Assembly (NCBI GenBank): GCA_011525785.1
Contig: WYBT01000044.1
Location: 135,090-199,089, forward strand
Direction: 5' to 3'
Length of the DNA stretch: 64,000 bases
Source of the DNA: Planctomycetaceae bacterium
GTDB taxonomy: Bacteria > Planctomycetota > UBA1135 > GCA-002686595
Positions 16,514 to 29,000 of the stretch are shown one piece after another (within the stretch, counting starts at the first letter, position 1; each line of letters begins with the position of its first letter). The notes below the pieces were generated by a model. That model saw nothing but the letters and a program-made list of their open reading frames with translations. It searched no databases and was not told the origin of the DNA. Made by a program: the position numbers and the translations under genes.

Positions 16514-17916
16514 GCAACGAACGAGCCTCGCTGCGCGGCGTGCGCGCCACGGTGATGGGCCTGGGCCTGCAGGGCGGCGGCGTCGAGACGGTGCGCTACC
16601 TCGCGCGCGCCGGAGCGCGCGTGACGGTCACCGACCTGCGGCCCGCGCAACTGCTGGGCGAATCGCTGGCGGCGATCGCGGGGCTCGAGGTGCGCTGCGT
16701 GCTCGGCGAGCACCGCCGCGAGGACTTCACCGGCGCCGAGCTGGTGGTCGCCAATCCCGCCGTCGCGCCGACCAACGAGTTCCTGCGCGCGGCGCGCGAA
16801 GCGGGCGTGCGCGTGACGAGCGAGATGGAGCTGTTCCTGCGCGCCTGCCCGGCTCGCGTCGTGCTCATCACCGGCACGCAGGGCAAGAGTTCCACCACCA
16901 ACGCGACAGCGCAGTTGCTCGAAGCCTGCGGCGTGCGCACGCACCTGGGCGGCAACATCGGCCGCGCGCTGATCAACGAGCTCGACTCGATCGCCGCTGA
17001 CGACGTCGCGGTGGTCGAGATCTCGTCGTACCAGTTGGAGGCGCTCGCCGCCGACTTGGGGCCGCTCGAACGCGTGGCCGCCGTGGCCTGCGTCAACGTG
17101 CTGCCCGACCACCTCGAGCGCCACGGCGACCTCGCCACCTACGAGGCCTGCAAACAGCGCATCCTCGAACTCGCCGGCCCGCGCGCGACGGTCGTGCTGC
17201 CCGCCGACGATCCGCGCGTCGGGCGCTGGCGCGTCGAACGCGGGCGCGAGCTGCGCTTCAGCGCGCGTCCGGGCGCGAACACTCCGCTGCACATCGCGCA
17301 GGGCGAGTTCCGACTTGGAGAGAGCGTGCTCGGCGCGCTGTCCGACTCGCGCCTCTCGGGTTCGTTCCAACACGCCAACCTGCTGGCTGCGCTCGGTCTC
17401 GCGCACGCCCTGGGCGCGCGGCCCGAGCAACTCGCGCGCGCTGTGGCGCAGGTGCGCGGCCTCGAGCACCGCCTCGAGGACCTCGGACTGCGCACCGGCC
17501 GGCGCGTGTGGGACAACGGCGTATCGACCACGCCCGACTCGACCCAAGCCGCGCTCGAGAGCCTGGGCTGCGAGGTCACGCTGCTGTGCGGCGGCCAGGC
17601 CAAGCGACTGGAGTTCGACGCACTGGTGCAGTGCGCACGCCGGCTGGGCACGCGCGTCGTGACCTTCGGGGCCTCGGGCGCGGCGCTCGCGCAGCGCTTC
17701 GAAGCCGGCGGAGTCCGCGCCCAGCCCGTCGCCGATTTGGCCGCAGCGGTCGCGGCTGGTTTCGAACTCACGCCGCGCGGCGGCCAGCTCTTGTTCTCGC
17801 CGGCCTGCGCGAGCTTCGACGCCTTCCGCAACTTCCGCGAGCGCGCACTGGCCTTCCGCGCCGCGCTCCCGCCGCTGGACGAAGCCCTGACGGCTGAGCG
17901 AGGCTCGCGCACATGA
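16510..17916 (+). CDS. murD: UDP-N-acetylmuramoyl-L-alanine--D-glutamate ligase
   Basis: 468 residues, close to the normal MurD length. MurD adds D-Glu to UDP-MurNAc-L-Ala with ATP in the cytoplasm during peptidoglycan synthesis. The N-terminal Rossmann domain reads VMGLGLQGGGVETVRYL; the ATP loop is VVLITGTQGKSSTTNATAQLL (GTQGKSS rather than the common GTNGKST); VVEISSYQLE is the conserved E-x-S-S-x-Q-L motif; NVLPDHLERHGDLATYEACK is the D-H-L-D-R-H-x-x-x-x-Y block. The usual NDSKATN is DNGVSTTPDSTQAAL, a known style of variant. The TTG at 16510 is inferred from overlap with the upstream stop; a GTG at 16540 is an alternative. Its stop overlaps the next gene by 4 bp. Confidence 0.9.
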   Translation: MSNERASLRGVRATVMGLGLQGGGVETVRYLARAGARVTVTDLRPAQLLGESLAAIAGLEVRCVLGEHRREDFTGAELVVANPAVAPTNEFLRAAREAGVRVTSEMELFLRACPARVVLITGTQGKSSTTNATAQLLEACGVRTHLGGNIGRALINELDSIAADDVAVVEISSYQLEALAADLGPLERVAAVACVNVLPDHLERHGDLATYEACKQRILELAGPRATVVLPADDPRVGRWRVERGRELRFSARPGANTPLHIAQGEFRLGESVLGALSDSRLSGSFQHANLLAALGLAHALGARPEQLARAVAQVRGLEHRLEDLGLRTGRRVWDNGVSTTPDSTQAALESLGCEVTLLCGGQAKRLEFDALVQCARRLGTRVVTFGASGAALAQRFEAGGVRAQPVADLAAAVAAGFELTPRGGQLLFSPACASFDAFRNFRERALAFRAALPPLDEALTAERGSRT

Positions 17917-18806
17917 TCGCCGCCGAAGACCAGCGCACGCGCGAGTTGCTCGCCCGGCTCGCGCCCTACGCACGCGGACTGCTCGAGCGCGGCGCCCGGC
18001 TCGCGTTGACGCTGCACGCCGACGAGTTCGGTCCCGAGCACCTGTTGTGCGCGTTGATGGACGACGAGGACTGCGGGGCCCACCGCTTGGCGCTGCACGC
18101 CTTCGCCGACCCGCCGACGATCTCGGGCGAAGCGCTCTCGCTCGCGGCCGGGATCATGATCAGCGGCTCGAGCGCGGCGCTGCCGTTCTCGACGCTGGGG
18201 GTTCAGGCGCTGCGACGAGCGCGCGCCGACGCCGCGCGCCGCCAGTCGACGGCGGTCGAGATCTCGCACCTGGTGCTGGCCTCGTTCGACGAGCTCGAGC
18301 CGGCCGTGCGCGAGCAGCTCTCGGACTCGGGCTGGTCGCGCGCCGCCCTGGAGGCCCTGGCCACCCGTGCGGGCCCGGCTGCGCGCTCCGTCGAGGACCA
18401 GGGCGCGCTGTTCCGCTCGTTTTCCGAGGACGCCAAGCGCCTGCTGTCGGCCGCCGGCAAGCTCGCGCGCCAGCACGAGCACGCCGCCATCTCGCCGGGG
18501 CACCTGCTGCTCGCCAGCCTGACCTGGGATCAGACGCTCGAACGCGCTGCCGGCCTTCCGCCGTCGCGCGTCCGGATGGCCCTGCGCGGGCGACTTGACG
18601 ACCGCACGCCCGCGCCCGAGCGGCCGCTGCCACTCGATGAATCCGCCGAGGCCTTCCTGGCGCGGCTGGCCCCCGGCGCCACCAGCGTCGCGCTACTGGC
18701 CGGCTTTCACGCCGGGCTCACGCCCGAGCTGGCGCAGGTGCTCAACCGCCACAAACTGACGCCCGCACTGTTCGAGCGCGCCGGCGCTTCGTTCGCGGAC
18801 CCCTGA
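17913..18806 (+). CDS. Clp N-domain repeat protein without ATPase
   Basis: 297 residues. Helical repeats resemble Clp amino-terminal domains: ADEFGPEHLLCALMDDEDCGA (about 30-55), STAVEISHLVLASFDELEP (about 110-130) and HEHAAISPGHLLLASLTWDQTL (about 190-215), each with the [FI]-x-[PS]-x-H-L-L-x-[AG]-L core that in ClpA/ClpC binds substrates and adaptors. No Walker motifs are present, so it is not an unfoldase. The ATG overlaps the murD stop (ATGA at 17913). mcsA and clpC lie downstream on the same strand, so it may act as an adaptor or regulator of ClpC; that role is inferred from context only. Confidence 0.75.
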   Translation: MIAAEDQRTRELLARLAPYARGLLERGARLALTLHADEFGPEHLLCALMDDEDCGAHRLALHAFADPPTISGEALSLAAGIMISGSSAALPFSTLGVQALRRARADAARRQSTAVEISHLVLASFDELEPAVREQLSDSGWSRAALEALATRAGPAARSVEDQGALFRSFSEDAKRLLSAAGKLARQHEHAAISPGHLLLASLTWDQTLERAAGLPPSRVRMALRGRLDDRTPAPERPLPLDESAEAFLARLAPGATSVALLAGFHAGLTPELAQVLNRHKLTPALFERAGASFADP

Positions 18807-18906
18807 GCGACGCCGACTCGCCGGCGCCGAAGGGCTCGACGAATGGGCTCACGCGTTTTATACGATGCAACAGGGCGATCCCACGCGGCCCGCGCCTGCG
18901 CCGTCC

Positions 18907-19569
18907 ATGCACTGCCAAGCCTGCCACCAAAACCCCGCCACGGTGCGCGTGATCGAACTCACGCACACCAGTCCGACGCAGGCGTCCGCTGAACCGGCGT
19001 CTGCTGGGCCGGCATCCGCTGGTCCGGTGTCCCAAGCGCCCGCGACCCACCAGCCCGGCGTCGGCGACCCGCTGACAGCGCCGCAGTCGAGCGAGAAGGT
19101 CTTGGACGCGCAGGCAGCTGGCGATCCCGCGCTCGCTCCGCACGCCGCGCCCAAGGAGCAGTGGCTGTGCGAGGCCTGCGCGCAGGCCAAGCACGAACTC
19201 TTCAGCCAGGCCAAGGACTTGGCCGAGGTCTGGAAGCTGCTCAAGGCGCAACAACCCGCCGCCCGCAAGCAACCGCCCAGCGTGGCCTGTCCCGACTGCG
19301 GCATGACGCTGCGCGATTTCCGCCAGCGCGGTCGCCTGGGCTGTCCGCGCGACTACGAAATCTTCGGCGCGCAACTGCACGACCTTCTCGAGCGGCTGCA
19401 CGGCTCGGCGCGCCACGTGGGTCGCGGCCCGCGACAGGACGAGTCCGCGGTGCTCCGCCGTCGACGACTCGACGAGCTGCAGCAGGAACTGGCCAGCGCG
19501 ATCCGCGACGAAGCCTACGAGCACGCCGCGCGCCTGCGCGACGAGATCAAGTCGCTCGAGCGCTCCTGA
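18907..19569 (+). CDS. mcsA: McsA-like zinc-finger/UVR-domain protein
   Basis: 220 residues. Zinc-binding C-x2-C pairs appear as MHCQACHQNPATVRVIEL, WLCEACAQAKHEL, VACPDCGMTLRDF and RLGCPRDYEIFG; the latter half (about 125-165) closely follows McsA. A UVR motif closes the protein (LRRRRLDELQQELASAIRDE, then EHAARLRDEIKSLE). McsA activates the arginine kinase McsB and modulates ClpC in Firmicutes. An insert of short Ala/Ser/Pro repeats (about 20-70, coded by 15-bp DNA repeats) separates the first two Cys pairs and is unusual. The ATG at 18907 is chosen because McsA proteins begin M-x-C-x-x-C; an ATG at 18865 adds 14 residues. clpC is downstream; no mcsB is seen. Confidence 0.85.
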   Translation: MHCQACHQNPATVRVIELTHTSPTQASAEPASAGPASAGPVSQAPATHQPGVGDPLTAPQSSEKVLDAQAAGDPALAPHAAPKEQWLCEACAQAKHELFSQAKDLAEVWKLLKAQQPAARKQPPSVACPDCGMTLRDFRQRGRLGCPRDYEIFGAQLHDLLERLHGSARHVGRGPRQDESAVLRRRRLDELQQELASAIRDEAYEHAARLRDEIKSLERS

Positions 19570-19940
19570 GCCGTGCGTGAGGCGCGAGCGGCGCGCGCAT
19601 CCCGCTGCGGGCCTGCAACACGCGAGCGCGCGCACCCGGCCGACTGGTTCCGCACCGTGCGCTCCGGCATGATGTCGGCCCCTGCTGCGAGGCGGCCGTA
19701 GGTCGATCCGAGAAAAGCGCGGCGATCCGGTGTAAACCCGGGCTCGCTTGAAGGTCGACAAGCAGGGGCTAAGGCTCGCGCTCCACTGCCCCACCGCGTC
19801 GTTGCGGACGACACGGACGGGCGCCGTGGGACTCCGAGCTGGAACGCGAGCTGGAGCGCTCCTTTGCGAGCGAGCCGGCTCGACGCCCCGCAGACCGTCG
19901 ACAACCGGCCGCACGTCGGCCCCCTGAAGGACGCCACCCC
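19570..19940. other. 371-bp leader region upstream of clpC
   Basis: No credible gene; minus-strand frames here are extensions of shadow frames. A weak sigma70-like pair, TTGAAG (19748-19753) and TAAGGC (19770-19775) with 16-bp spacing, is the best promoter candidate for clpC. No CIRCE element or CtsR heptad repeat was recognised. GAAGGA lies nine bases before the clpC start and is a usable ribosome site. The size of the gap suggests that clpC has its own promoter apart from the murD-mcsA run. Confidence 0.4.
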
Positions 19941-22499
19941 ATGTTCGACCGCTTCACGGACCGCGCCAAGAAGGTGATGAACCTCGCCCGCCAGGAGGCG
20001 CAGCGCTTCAACCACGAGTACCTGGGCACCGAGCACATCCTGCTCGGCCTGGTTCAGGAGGGCAGCGGTGTCGCGGCCAACGTGCTCAAGAACATGGGCA
20101 TCGACCTGACCAAGATCCGCGCCGAGGTCGAGAAGATCGTCAAGACCGGCCCGTCGATGGTCACGATGGGCCAGTTGCCCTTCACGCCGCGCGCCAAGAA
20201 GGTGCTCGAGCTGTCGATGGAGGAGGCCTCGAACCTGGGGCACAACTACATCGGGACCGAGCACTTGCTCTTGGGCCTGATCAAGGAGAACGAGGGCATC
20301 GCAGCGCAGGTCCTGATGAACCTGGGCGTGAAGCTCGAGGACGTGCGCGAGGAGGTGCTCGAGTTCCTCGGCGCCGACTCGCAGGAAGAAGAGGAGGAGG
20401 AATCCTCCTCGGGCAGCGGTGAGGCCGGCGGCGGCGCCCAGGGCGGCGGCGGAGGTGGCGGCGGCGGAGGCGGCCAGGGCAACTCCAAGAGCAAGACCCC
20501 GGCGCTCGACGCCTTTGGACGCGACCTGACCGAGCTCGCGCGCCAGGGCAAGCTCGACGCGGTCATCGGCCGCGCCAACGAGATCGAGCGCGTGGTCCAG
20601 ATCCTCTCGCGCCGCACCAAGAACAACCCCGTGCTGCTGGGCGAGCCGGGCGTCGGCAAGACGGCCATCGTCGAAGGCTTGGCGCAGCGCATCATCGACA
20701 ACGAAGTGCCCGAGCTGCTGCGCGGCAAGCGCATGGTCGTGCTCGACCTGGCGCTGATGGTCGCCGGCACCAAGTACCGCGGCCAATTCGAAGAGCGCAT
20801 CAAGGCTGTGATGACCGAAGTGCGCCGCGTGAAGGACGTGATCCTGTTCATCGACGAGCTGCACACGCTGGTCGGCGCGGGCGGCGCGGAGGGCGCGATC
20901 GACGCCTCGAACGTGCTCAAGCCGGCGCTCTCGCGCGGCGAGATCCAGTGCATCGGCGCGACCACGCTGGACGAGTACCGCAAGCACATCGAGAAGGACG
21001 GCGCGCTCGAGCGGCGCTTCCAGGCCGTGGTGGTCGAGCCGCCGAGCCCGACCGAAGCCGTGGCGATCTTGAAGGGCCTGCGCGACCGCTACGAGGCGCA
21101 CCACCGCGTCAAGTACAGCGACGACGCCCTCGAGTCGGCGGTCGAGCTGAGCGTGCGCTACATCAACAATCGCTTCCTCCCGGACAAGGCCATCGACGTG
21201 ATGGACGAGGCCGGCGCGCGCGTGCGCATCAAGTCGATGGTGCCGCCGCCCGACCTCAAGGAAGTCACCAACGAGATCGAGCGGCTCGACCGCGCGAAGG
21301 ACGAAGCCGTCACGGCGCAGGACTTCGAGAAGGCCGCGCAGCTGCGCGACCAGGCCTATCAACTCCGCAAGAAGAAGGAGGAGATGCACAAGGCCTGGAA
21401 GGAACAGCAGGCCTCCAAGGAGGAGACCGGCGAAGTCACCGGCGACGTGATCCGCGAGACCGTGTCGAAGATGACCGGCATCCCGCTCACGCGCCTGGAG
21501 AAGGCCGAGGCCGAGCGCCTGCTCGCGATGGAGGGTGAACTCTCCAAGGCGGTCATCCACCAGGACGACGCCATCAAGGCCATCGCGCGCGCCGTGCGGC
21601 GTTCGCGCTCGGGTCTCAAGGACCCGCGCCGTCCGATGGGTTCGTTCGTCTTCCTCGGCCCCTCCGGCGTGGGCAAGACCTACCTCTGCAAGCAGCTCGC
21701 GAAGTTCATGTTCGGCTCGGAAGACGCCGTGATCACCATGGACATGAGCGAGTACATGGAGAAGCACAACGCTTCCCGCCTGGTCGGCGCGCCTCCGGGC
21801 TACGTCGGCTACGAGGAGGGCGGCCAGCTCACCGAGAAGGTGCGCCGCCGTCCGTACTCGGTGGTGCTGCTCGACGAGATCGAGAAGGCGCACCCCGACG
21901 TGTTCAACATGCTCTTGCAGATCATGGAAGAAGGGCGGCTGACCGACTCGTTCGGGCGGCACGTCGACTTCAAGAACGTGATCCTGATCATGACCAGCAA
22001 CCTGGGCTCGGCGCAGATGAAGGCCGGTGCCTCGCTGGGCTTCGGCAAGTCCGACACCAAGCAATCGGGTGAGGACCGCTCCAAGCGCATGAAGGCCGAC
22101 GTGATGTTCGAGGTCGAGCGCCACTTCCGGCCCGAGTTCCTCAACCGCGTCGACGAACTGATCATCTTCAACCCGCTGAGCCAGGAAGACCTGCGCCGCA
22201 TCGTCCACCTGCAGCTGGCTGAAGTGCACAAGCGCCTGGAGTCGCGCGGGATCAAGATCACGCTCGACGACGCCGCCGCGGACTTCCTCATCAAGCAGGG
22301 CTACTCCGAGGACTACGGCGCGCGCCCGCTGCGCCGCGCGATCGAAAAGCACATCGAAGACGCGCTCGCCGAGCAGCTCCTGCGCCTGGAGGGCGCGGGC
22401 AACATGCTCATCCACTGCACGGTCAACGAGAAGGCCGACGGCCTCGACTTCAAGATCGAGCCCGTGAACCCGGTCGAAGTGACCGCCGACGCGGGCTAG
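19941..22499 (+). CDS. clpC: ClpC AAA+ unfoldase of the ClpCP protease
   Basis: 852 residues. ClpC unfolds substrates with ATP and threads them into ClpP. Domains in order: two Clp N repeats (1-145; EYLGTEHILLGLV, NYIGTEHLLLGLI), AAA1 (about 195-415; Walker A GEPGVGKTA, Walker B VILFIDELH), the UVR-bearing middle domain (about 440-500; DFEKAAQLRDQAYQLRKKKEEM) and AAA2 (about 520-840; GPSGVGKTY, VVLLDEIEK, sensor ARPLRRAI). The UVR motif separates ClpC from ClpB. The linker between N domain and AAA1 carries an acidic run and a long poly-Gly tract not usual in the family. It follows mcsA, as in ctsR-mcsA-mcsB-clpC operons. A strong hairpin lies 27 bp after the stop. Confidence 0.97.
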   Translation: MFDRFTDRAKKVMNLARQEAQRFNHEYLGTEHILLGLVQEGSGVAANVLKNMGIDLTKIRAEVEKIVKTGPSMVTMGQLPFTPRAKKVLELSMEEASNLGHNYIGTEHLLLGLIKENEGIAAQVLMNLGVKLEDVREEVLEFLGADSQEEEEEESSSGSGEAGGGAQGGGGGGGGGGGQGNSKSKTPALDAFGRDLTELARQGKLDAVIGRANEIERVVQILSRRTKNNPVLLGEPGVGKTAIVEGLAQRIIDNEVPELLRGKRMVVLDLALMVAGTKYRGQFEERIKAVMTEVRRVKDVILFIDELHTLVGAGGAEGAIDASNVLKPALSRGEIQCIGATTLDEYRKHIEKDGALERRFQAVVVEPPSPTEAVAILKGLRDRYEAHHRVKYSDDALESAVELSVRYINNRFLPDKAIDVMDEAGARVRIKSMVPPPDLKEVTNEIERLDRAKDEAVTAQDFEKAAQLRDQAYQLRKKKEEMHKAWKEQQASKEETGEVTGDVIRETVSKMTGIPLTRLEKAEAERLLAMEGELSKAVIHQDDAIKAIARAVRRSRSGLKDPRRPMGSFVFLGPSGVGKTYLCKQLAKFMFGSEDAVITMDMSEYMEKHNASRLVGAPPGYVGYEEGGQLTEKVRRRPYSVVLLDEIEKAHPDVFNMLLQIMEEGRLTDSFGRHVDFKNVILIMTSNLGSAQMKAGASLGFGKSDTKQSGEDRSKRMKADVMFEVERHFRPEFLNRVDELIIFNPLSQEDLRRIVHLQLAEVHKRLESRGIKITLDDAAADFLIKQGYSEDYGARPLRRAIEKHIEDALAEQLLRLEGAGNMLIHCTVNEKADGLDFKIEPVNPVEVTADAG

Positions 22500-22526
22500 C
22501 GCGTCAGCGATCGCTCGAGAGACACA

Positions 22527-22561
22527 GCGGGCCGCGTCCGATTCGCTCGGGCGCGGCCCGC
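22527..22561 (+). terminator. Hairpin terminator after clpC
   Basis: A 15-bp stem, GCGGGCCGCGTCCGA (22527-22541) with TCGGGCGCGGCCCGC (22547-22561), paired throughout apart from one T:G wobble and closed by a 5-nt loop TTCGC. It begins 27 bp after the clpC stop. The following bases (GCTGCTTCCC) are only modestly T-rich, so termination may need help, but the stem is the strongest in this part of the window. Confidence 0.7.
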
Positions 22562-22645
22562 GCTGCTTCCCACGCCACAGCGAACCCGAGAGCGCGCGGT
22601 TAGAGCACGCTCCAACTCGCCGCTACGCTTGCGCGCGCTCGCGCC

Positions 22646-25609
<2,964 letters not shown>

Positions 25610-26038
25610 TCGAGCATCGAGATTCGACCTTTGAGGATGTGCTCTGAACCGGCAAGCGCGGCCGGACGAGCGCTCTCGCGGCAATGCGCGGCCGCAACTC
25701 AGTCAACTGAGCGCCTCTCGCTGCCGTTGCCATGCCGCTCGCGGGCGACGCGTTGCCGAGCGCGGCAAAGCGACCGAGCGTGAGTGCACTGCCAGTGACA
25801 AGCGCGGCACGATTCGGCGAACGCGGTGACCACAGCGGCAGGAACTGGCCGCGTGCGGTCGTACTCGCTGCCGAACGGCTGCCGCTGCCGGCGCCGCGGC
25901 GGCCGAAGGCGGCAACGGATCGGCGCCGATCCGAGCGCTCGGGAAGTTGGTCCGGAAATGGGGTTGCCGTTCAAACGCTCAATCGGCCGCGCACGCCGCT
26001 CTAGAGCACATCCTCAAAGGTCGAGGATCGATCCTCGA
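25610..26038. other. 429-bp convergent intergenic region between the STAND genes
   Basis: No credible gene was found; the short open frames are Arg/Ala-rich and overlap in several frames. It holds the non-coding parts of both inverted-repeat arms, a small hairpin CTCAGTCAACTGAG (25698-25711) and a perfect 18-bp palindrome CGGATCGGCGCCGATCCG (25916-25933). It was searched by eye on both strands for a template repeat of the FGE variable region and for a reverse transcriptase; neither is present. Confidence 0.6.
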
Positions 26039-26074
26039 TCAGCTCGGGGGCGCGCACAGGCAGACACGGAAGCC
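26003..26074 (-). repeat. 72-bp inverted repeat, right arm (end of second STAND gene)
   Basis: Mirror of 25574-25645 (five mismatches in 72). It covers the last codons and stop of the second STAND gene and 36 bp downstream of it. In this arm the non-coding part includes a perfect palindrome at 26021-26038, while the matching stretch of the left arm is only partly self-complementary. Confidence 0.9.
26021..26038. repeat. Perfect 18-bp palindrome directly after the second STAND gene stop
   Basis: TCGAGGATCGATCCTCGA is its own reverse complement and begins at the base next to the stop codon (26039-26041 on the minus strand). As a hairpin it would be a 7-bp stem with a TCGA tetraloop. A short hairpin with a tetraloop just past the variable region is a known feature of diversity-generating retroelement targets; it could equally be a weak terminator. 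Confidence 0.75.
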
Positions 26075-29000
26075 GACGCCGTCGCCGCGGTCGCCGGGGA
26101 GGCCCCCGTTGCGCGCGGCGGAGCAACACCAGTCGGCGACGCTCCAGTAGCTGCCGCCGCGGAGCACGCGAGCGGCGCCGGCGTCCGGCCCCTTCGGATC
26201 GACTTGGTCCGCCGCGCCGTACGGGCCGAACCAGTCAGCGCACCACTCCCAGACGCTGCCATGCAGGTCGTGCAGGCCCCACGGGTTCGGCGCACGCTTG
26301 CTCTTCGCCGGCTGGCGGCGGTTGCCCTCTGATGTGTTCCCGTCGTACCAATCCACGCGAGCCAGATCAGCCTCCCCGTTTCCCGACCAGAATCGCGTGG
26401 TCGTCCCCGCGCGACACGCGTACTCCCACTCGGCTTCGGTCGGCAAGCGTGCGTGCTCGTGCAGCCAGTGGCAGTAGAGCCGAGCCTCCCACCAGGACAC
26501 GTTGGCCACTGGCAGCTCGCGCTCCCCCTTCGACGGCTTTCGGGATGTGTCGAAGCGCGCGTACTGCGCCTCGGTGACCGGCGTCACCCCGAGCTGGAAG
26601 CTCGACAGCGCAACGCGGTGCGGCGGGCCTTCCGTGTCGCGCCGACCTTCCCCGTCGTCCGGCGATCCCATCAGGAACGGTCCACCGCTCTCCTCGGTCG
26701 ACGGGATGCGCGCGAACTCCATCTCAGCCGCGATTGGCGTCGGGCGGCCGATGCTCTCGAAGAAGCTCGAACGGTCGAACGGGACTCGCGCCATCGTCAA
26801 CGCGTAGTGAACGCAGGCGGCGCGCTTGATCGAGACAGCCTCGTTGACAAGCTCGAGGGCGAGGGAGAGGACTCGCGCGATGTCTCGCCGCTCCAGCCAG
26901 CGTCGCACCAGCGTCAGCAGGTGATCGCCATCCCAGGATTCGGACTTGCGGAGCAGCTCGATCGCGCTCGAGGGCTCGAGCGTCTGCGTGTTGACGAGCG
27001 CTCGCAGTCCGATGCGCGGATGCGCCTTCAGCGTTTTCTCGATCAACTTCGTGCGGCCGCTCTCCTCATCGACGAGTTCACAGACGTGCGTGAAGACCTC
27101 GCCCCACAGCGCGAACGAATCCTCTTCCTGCTTCGTGCCTTGAGCCCTGGCGCGCTGCTTCGCCCGATTCTCATCCTCTTCGACGAGCCTCTTCAGGAAC
27201 GCCAGAACATCGTTCTGCGGCCAGCTCACGATCTCGAGCGCCGCCAGGTATTCGCGCAGCGATCGGTGCAGGTATCGCAGCCGACCGCCGTCGACAGCAT
27301 CGGCGACGATCACGCCCGAGTTCTGGCCGAGCTCGGCCACGAAGTCCTCGGGCGTCCCCCATGCGCCGTCGATCACCTCGCGGACCGTGTCAGCGCCATC
27401 CTTGCCCTTGCCCTTCGGCAGCTTGCGGAGCACACGCCCGAGGTCGCGGCTCTCCCACTCGTTCGCGCGCGTCGCGTGCAGGTCGTGGCTCAGTCGGGGA
27501 AGCACTTCACGCGCCGCGCGCCAGTGCTTCATCGGCTGCTTGGCGAGGCCGTAGCTGCGCTGCAAGAGATCCGAGATCGCTCGCTCGTACAACTCGCGTC
27601 GTTGCGTCGGCACGCTCGAGTCCGGCGCCGACGACGTCTGTGCGATCAGGGTGAGCAGCAGCGGGTTCGCAGCCAACCCGCGCAGTGCGGCGCTGCGGCG
27701 GATCTCGCTCCATACGTGATCGGCGCGGCTCGGGATCCACGCGCGGAGCAGCATCTGCTGCGCCGCCTCGCCCAGCGGAACGAGCTCGAAGTGCACGTAG
27801 CCCGCCAGCGCGTTGTAGCCGTGTCGACGCGTCGTGACGACCACGCGCCCCGCGGGCGGATGCTTCAGCAGGTCGAGCACGCGCTCGCGAGCCGAAGACG
27901 TGTTGACCTCGTCCAATCCGTCGAAGAACCACCACAGGGCATCGGGTGACTTCGAGAGCTCGCGCAGTCGCGCGGCAAGCCCGTGCGGCCCAGCGCTTCC
28001 CGGCAGGTTGGCAACCTGCTCCTGGACGAAGTCGAACAGTTCACTCGCCGATGCGCCGTAGCGCGCGAGCGGAACGAACACAGGAATCGGGCCTGCGCCA
28101 CCGACGGTGGGCGCACGCTCGAAGCACAGCCGCCGGCAGAGGGTCGCCTTGCCCGCGCCGGGATCGCCGAACAGGACGAAGCGTCCGGTCGACGGACTGT
28201 CGCCGCCGACCGGCATCTCCAACAACTTGCGCAGGCTGCGCTCGAAGCGGGCATCGGCCATCGCGTCGCGCTCGAGCCTCTTCTGCGACCGCGCATCGCG
28301 CTGCAGTTCGAGGTCGACGCAAACCTCGTCGATCTCCTCCGGCCGCACGCCGGGGAAGAACGGCACCAGATCGCTGTGCGCGCGGAGCAGGTACACGCGG
28401 TAGAGCGCAATGACGTCCGTCGGCTCGTTCTTCGGCTCGAACAGCGCCGCGAGGTCGCGCTCGAGATCGGCCGCGCTCTCCCAGGGCGCCTTCGCCAGCG
28501 GCGCGACATCGAGCACGCTCCGCTCGCGCTTCTGCTCGAGCACGACGACTTCGAGACTGAGCCCGTAGCAGTAGCCCGCGATCACCGACGCTGCAGCGTT
28601 CTCGATGCCATCGCGCTCTTCGTTCGTGTTGGGAATGACCCAGACGACGCGGCCGACACCAGCGAGCACCTGGTGGAGATCGACGAGGGACCATCGATCG
28701 GGCTCGGGGCGGCGCCACGCTTCTCCCTCCTTCGCGCCCAGTCGCGCGAAGACGCGTTCAAACACCTTGGCGAGCGACTTGCCGACTCTGTTGCGTGGAT
28801 AGAGCAGCAGCGTCGTCGAACCTTTGACGGGCTTCTGCGGAGGCTTGAGCCCCTCGCGCTGCTCGATGGCTGCCTGGACATTCTCGAGGTCGTCGAGCGT
28901 GTCGACCGTGAAGCCCTTGAACGGCGGTTGTGTTCGGACCCAATCGGGCAAGGGCTGGTCGGCGCAGGCGAGAATCGTGCGCTTGCCGCGCGCGACCGCG

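Noticed and set aside
19570..19940. CIRCE or CtsR operator ahead of clpC
   Set aside because: No TTAGCACTC inverted repeat or GGTCAAA heptad repeats were seen.
19515..22415. 966-residue minus-strand open frame opposite clpC
   Set aside because: His/Val/Leu/Asp-rich pattern typical of an antisense frame of GC-rich coding DNA; clpC is certain on the other strand.
25610..26038. Template repeat or reverse transcriptase of a retroelement between the two STAND genes
   Set aside because: Looked for on both strands: no second copy of the variable region, no adenine-rich version, and no frame long enough for a reverse transcriptase.
25732..26332. Two overlapping plus-strand open frames in the STAND intergenic region
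   Set aside because: Low-complexity Arg/Ala/Pro sequence, no ribosome site, and one runs into the end of the opposite STAND gene.
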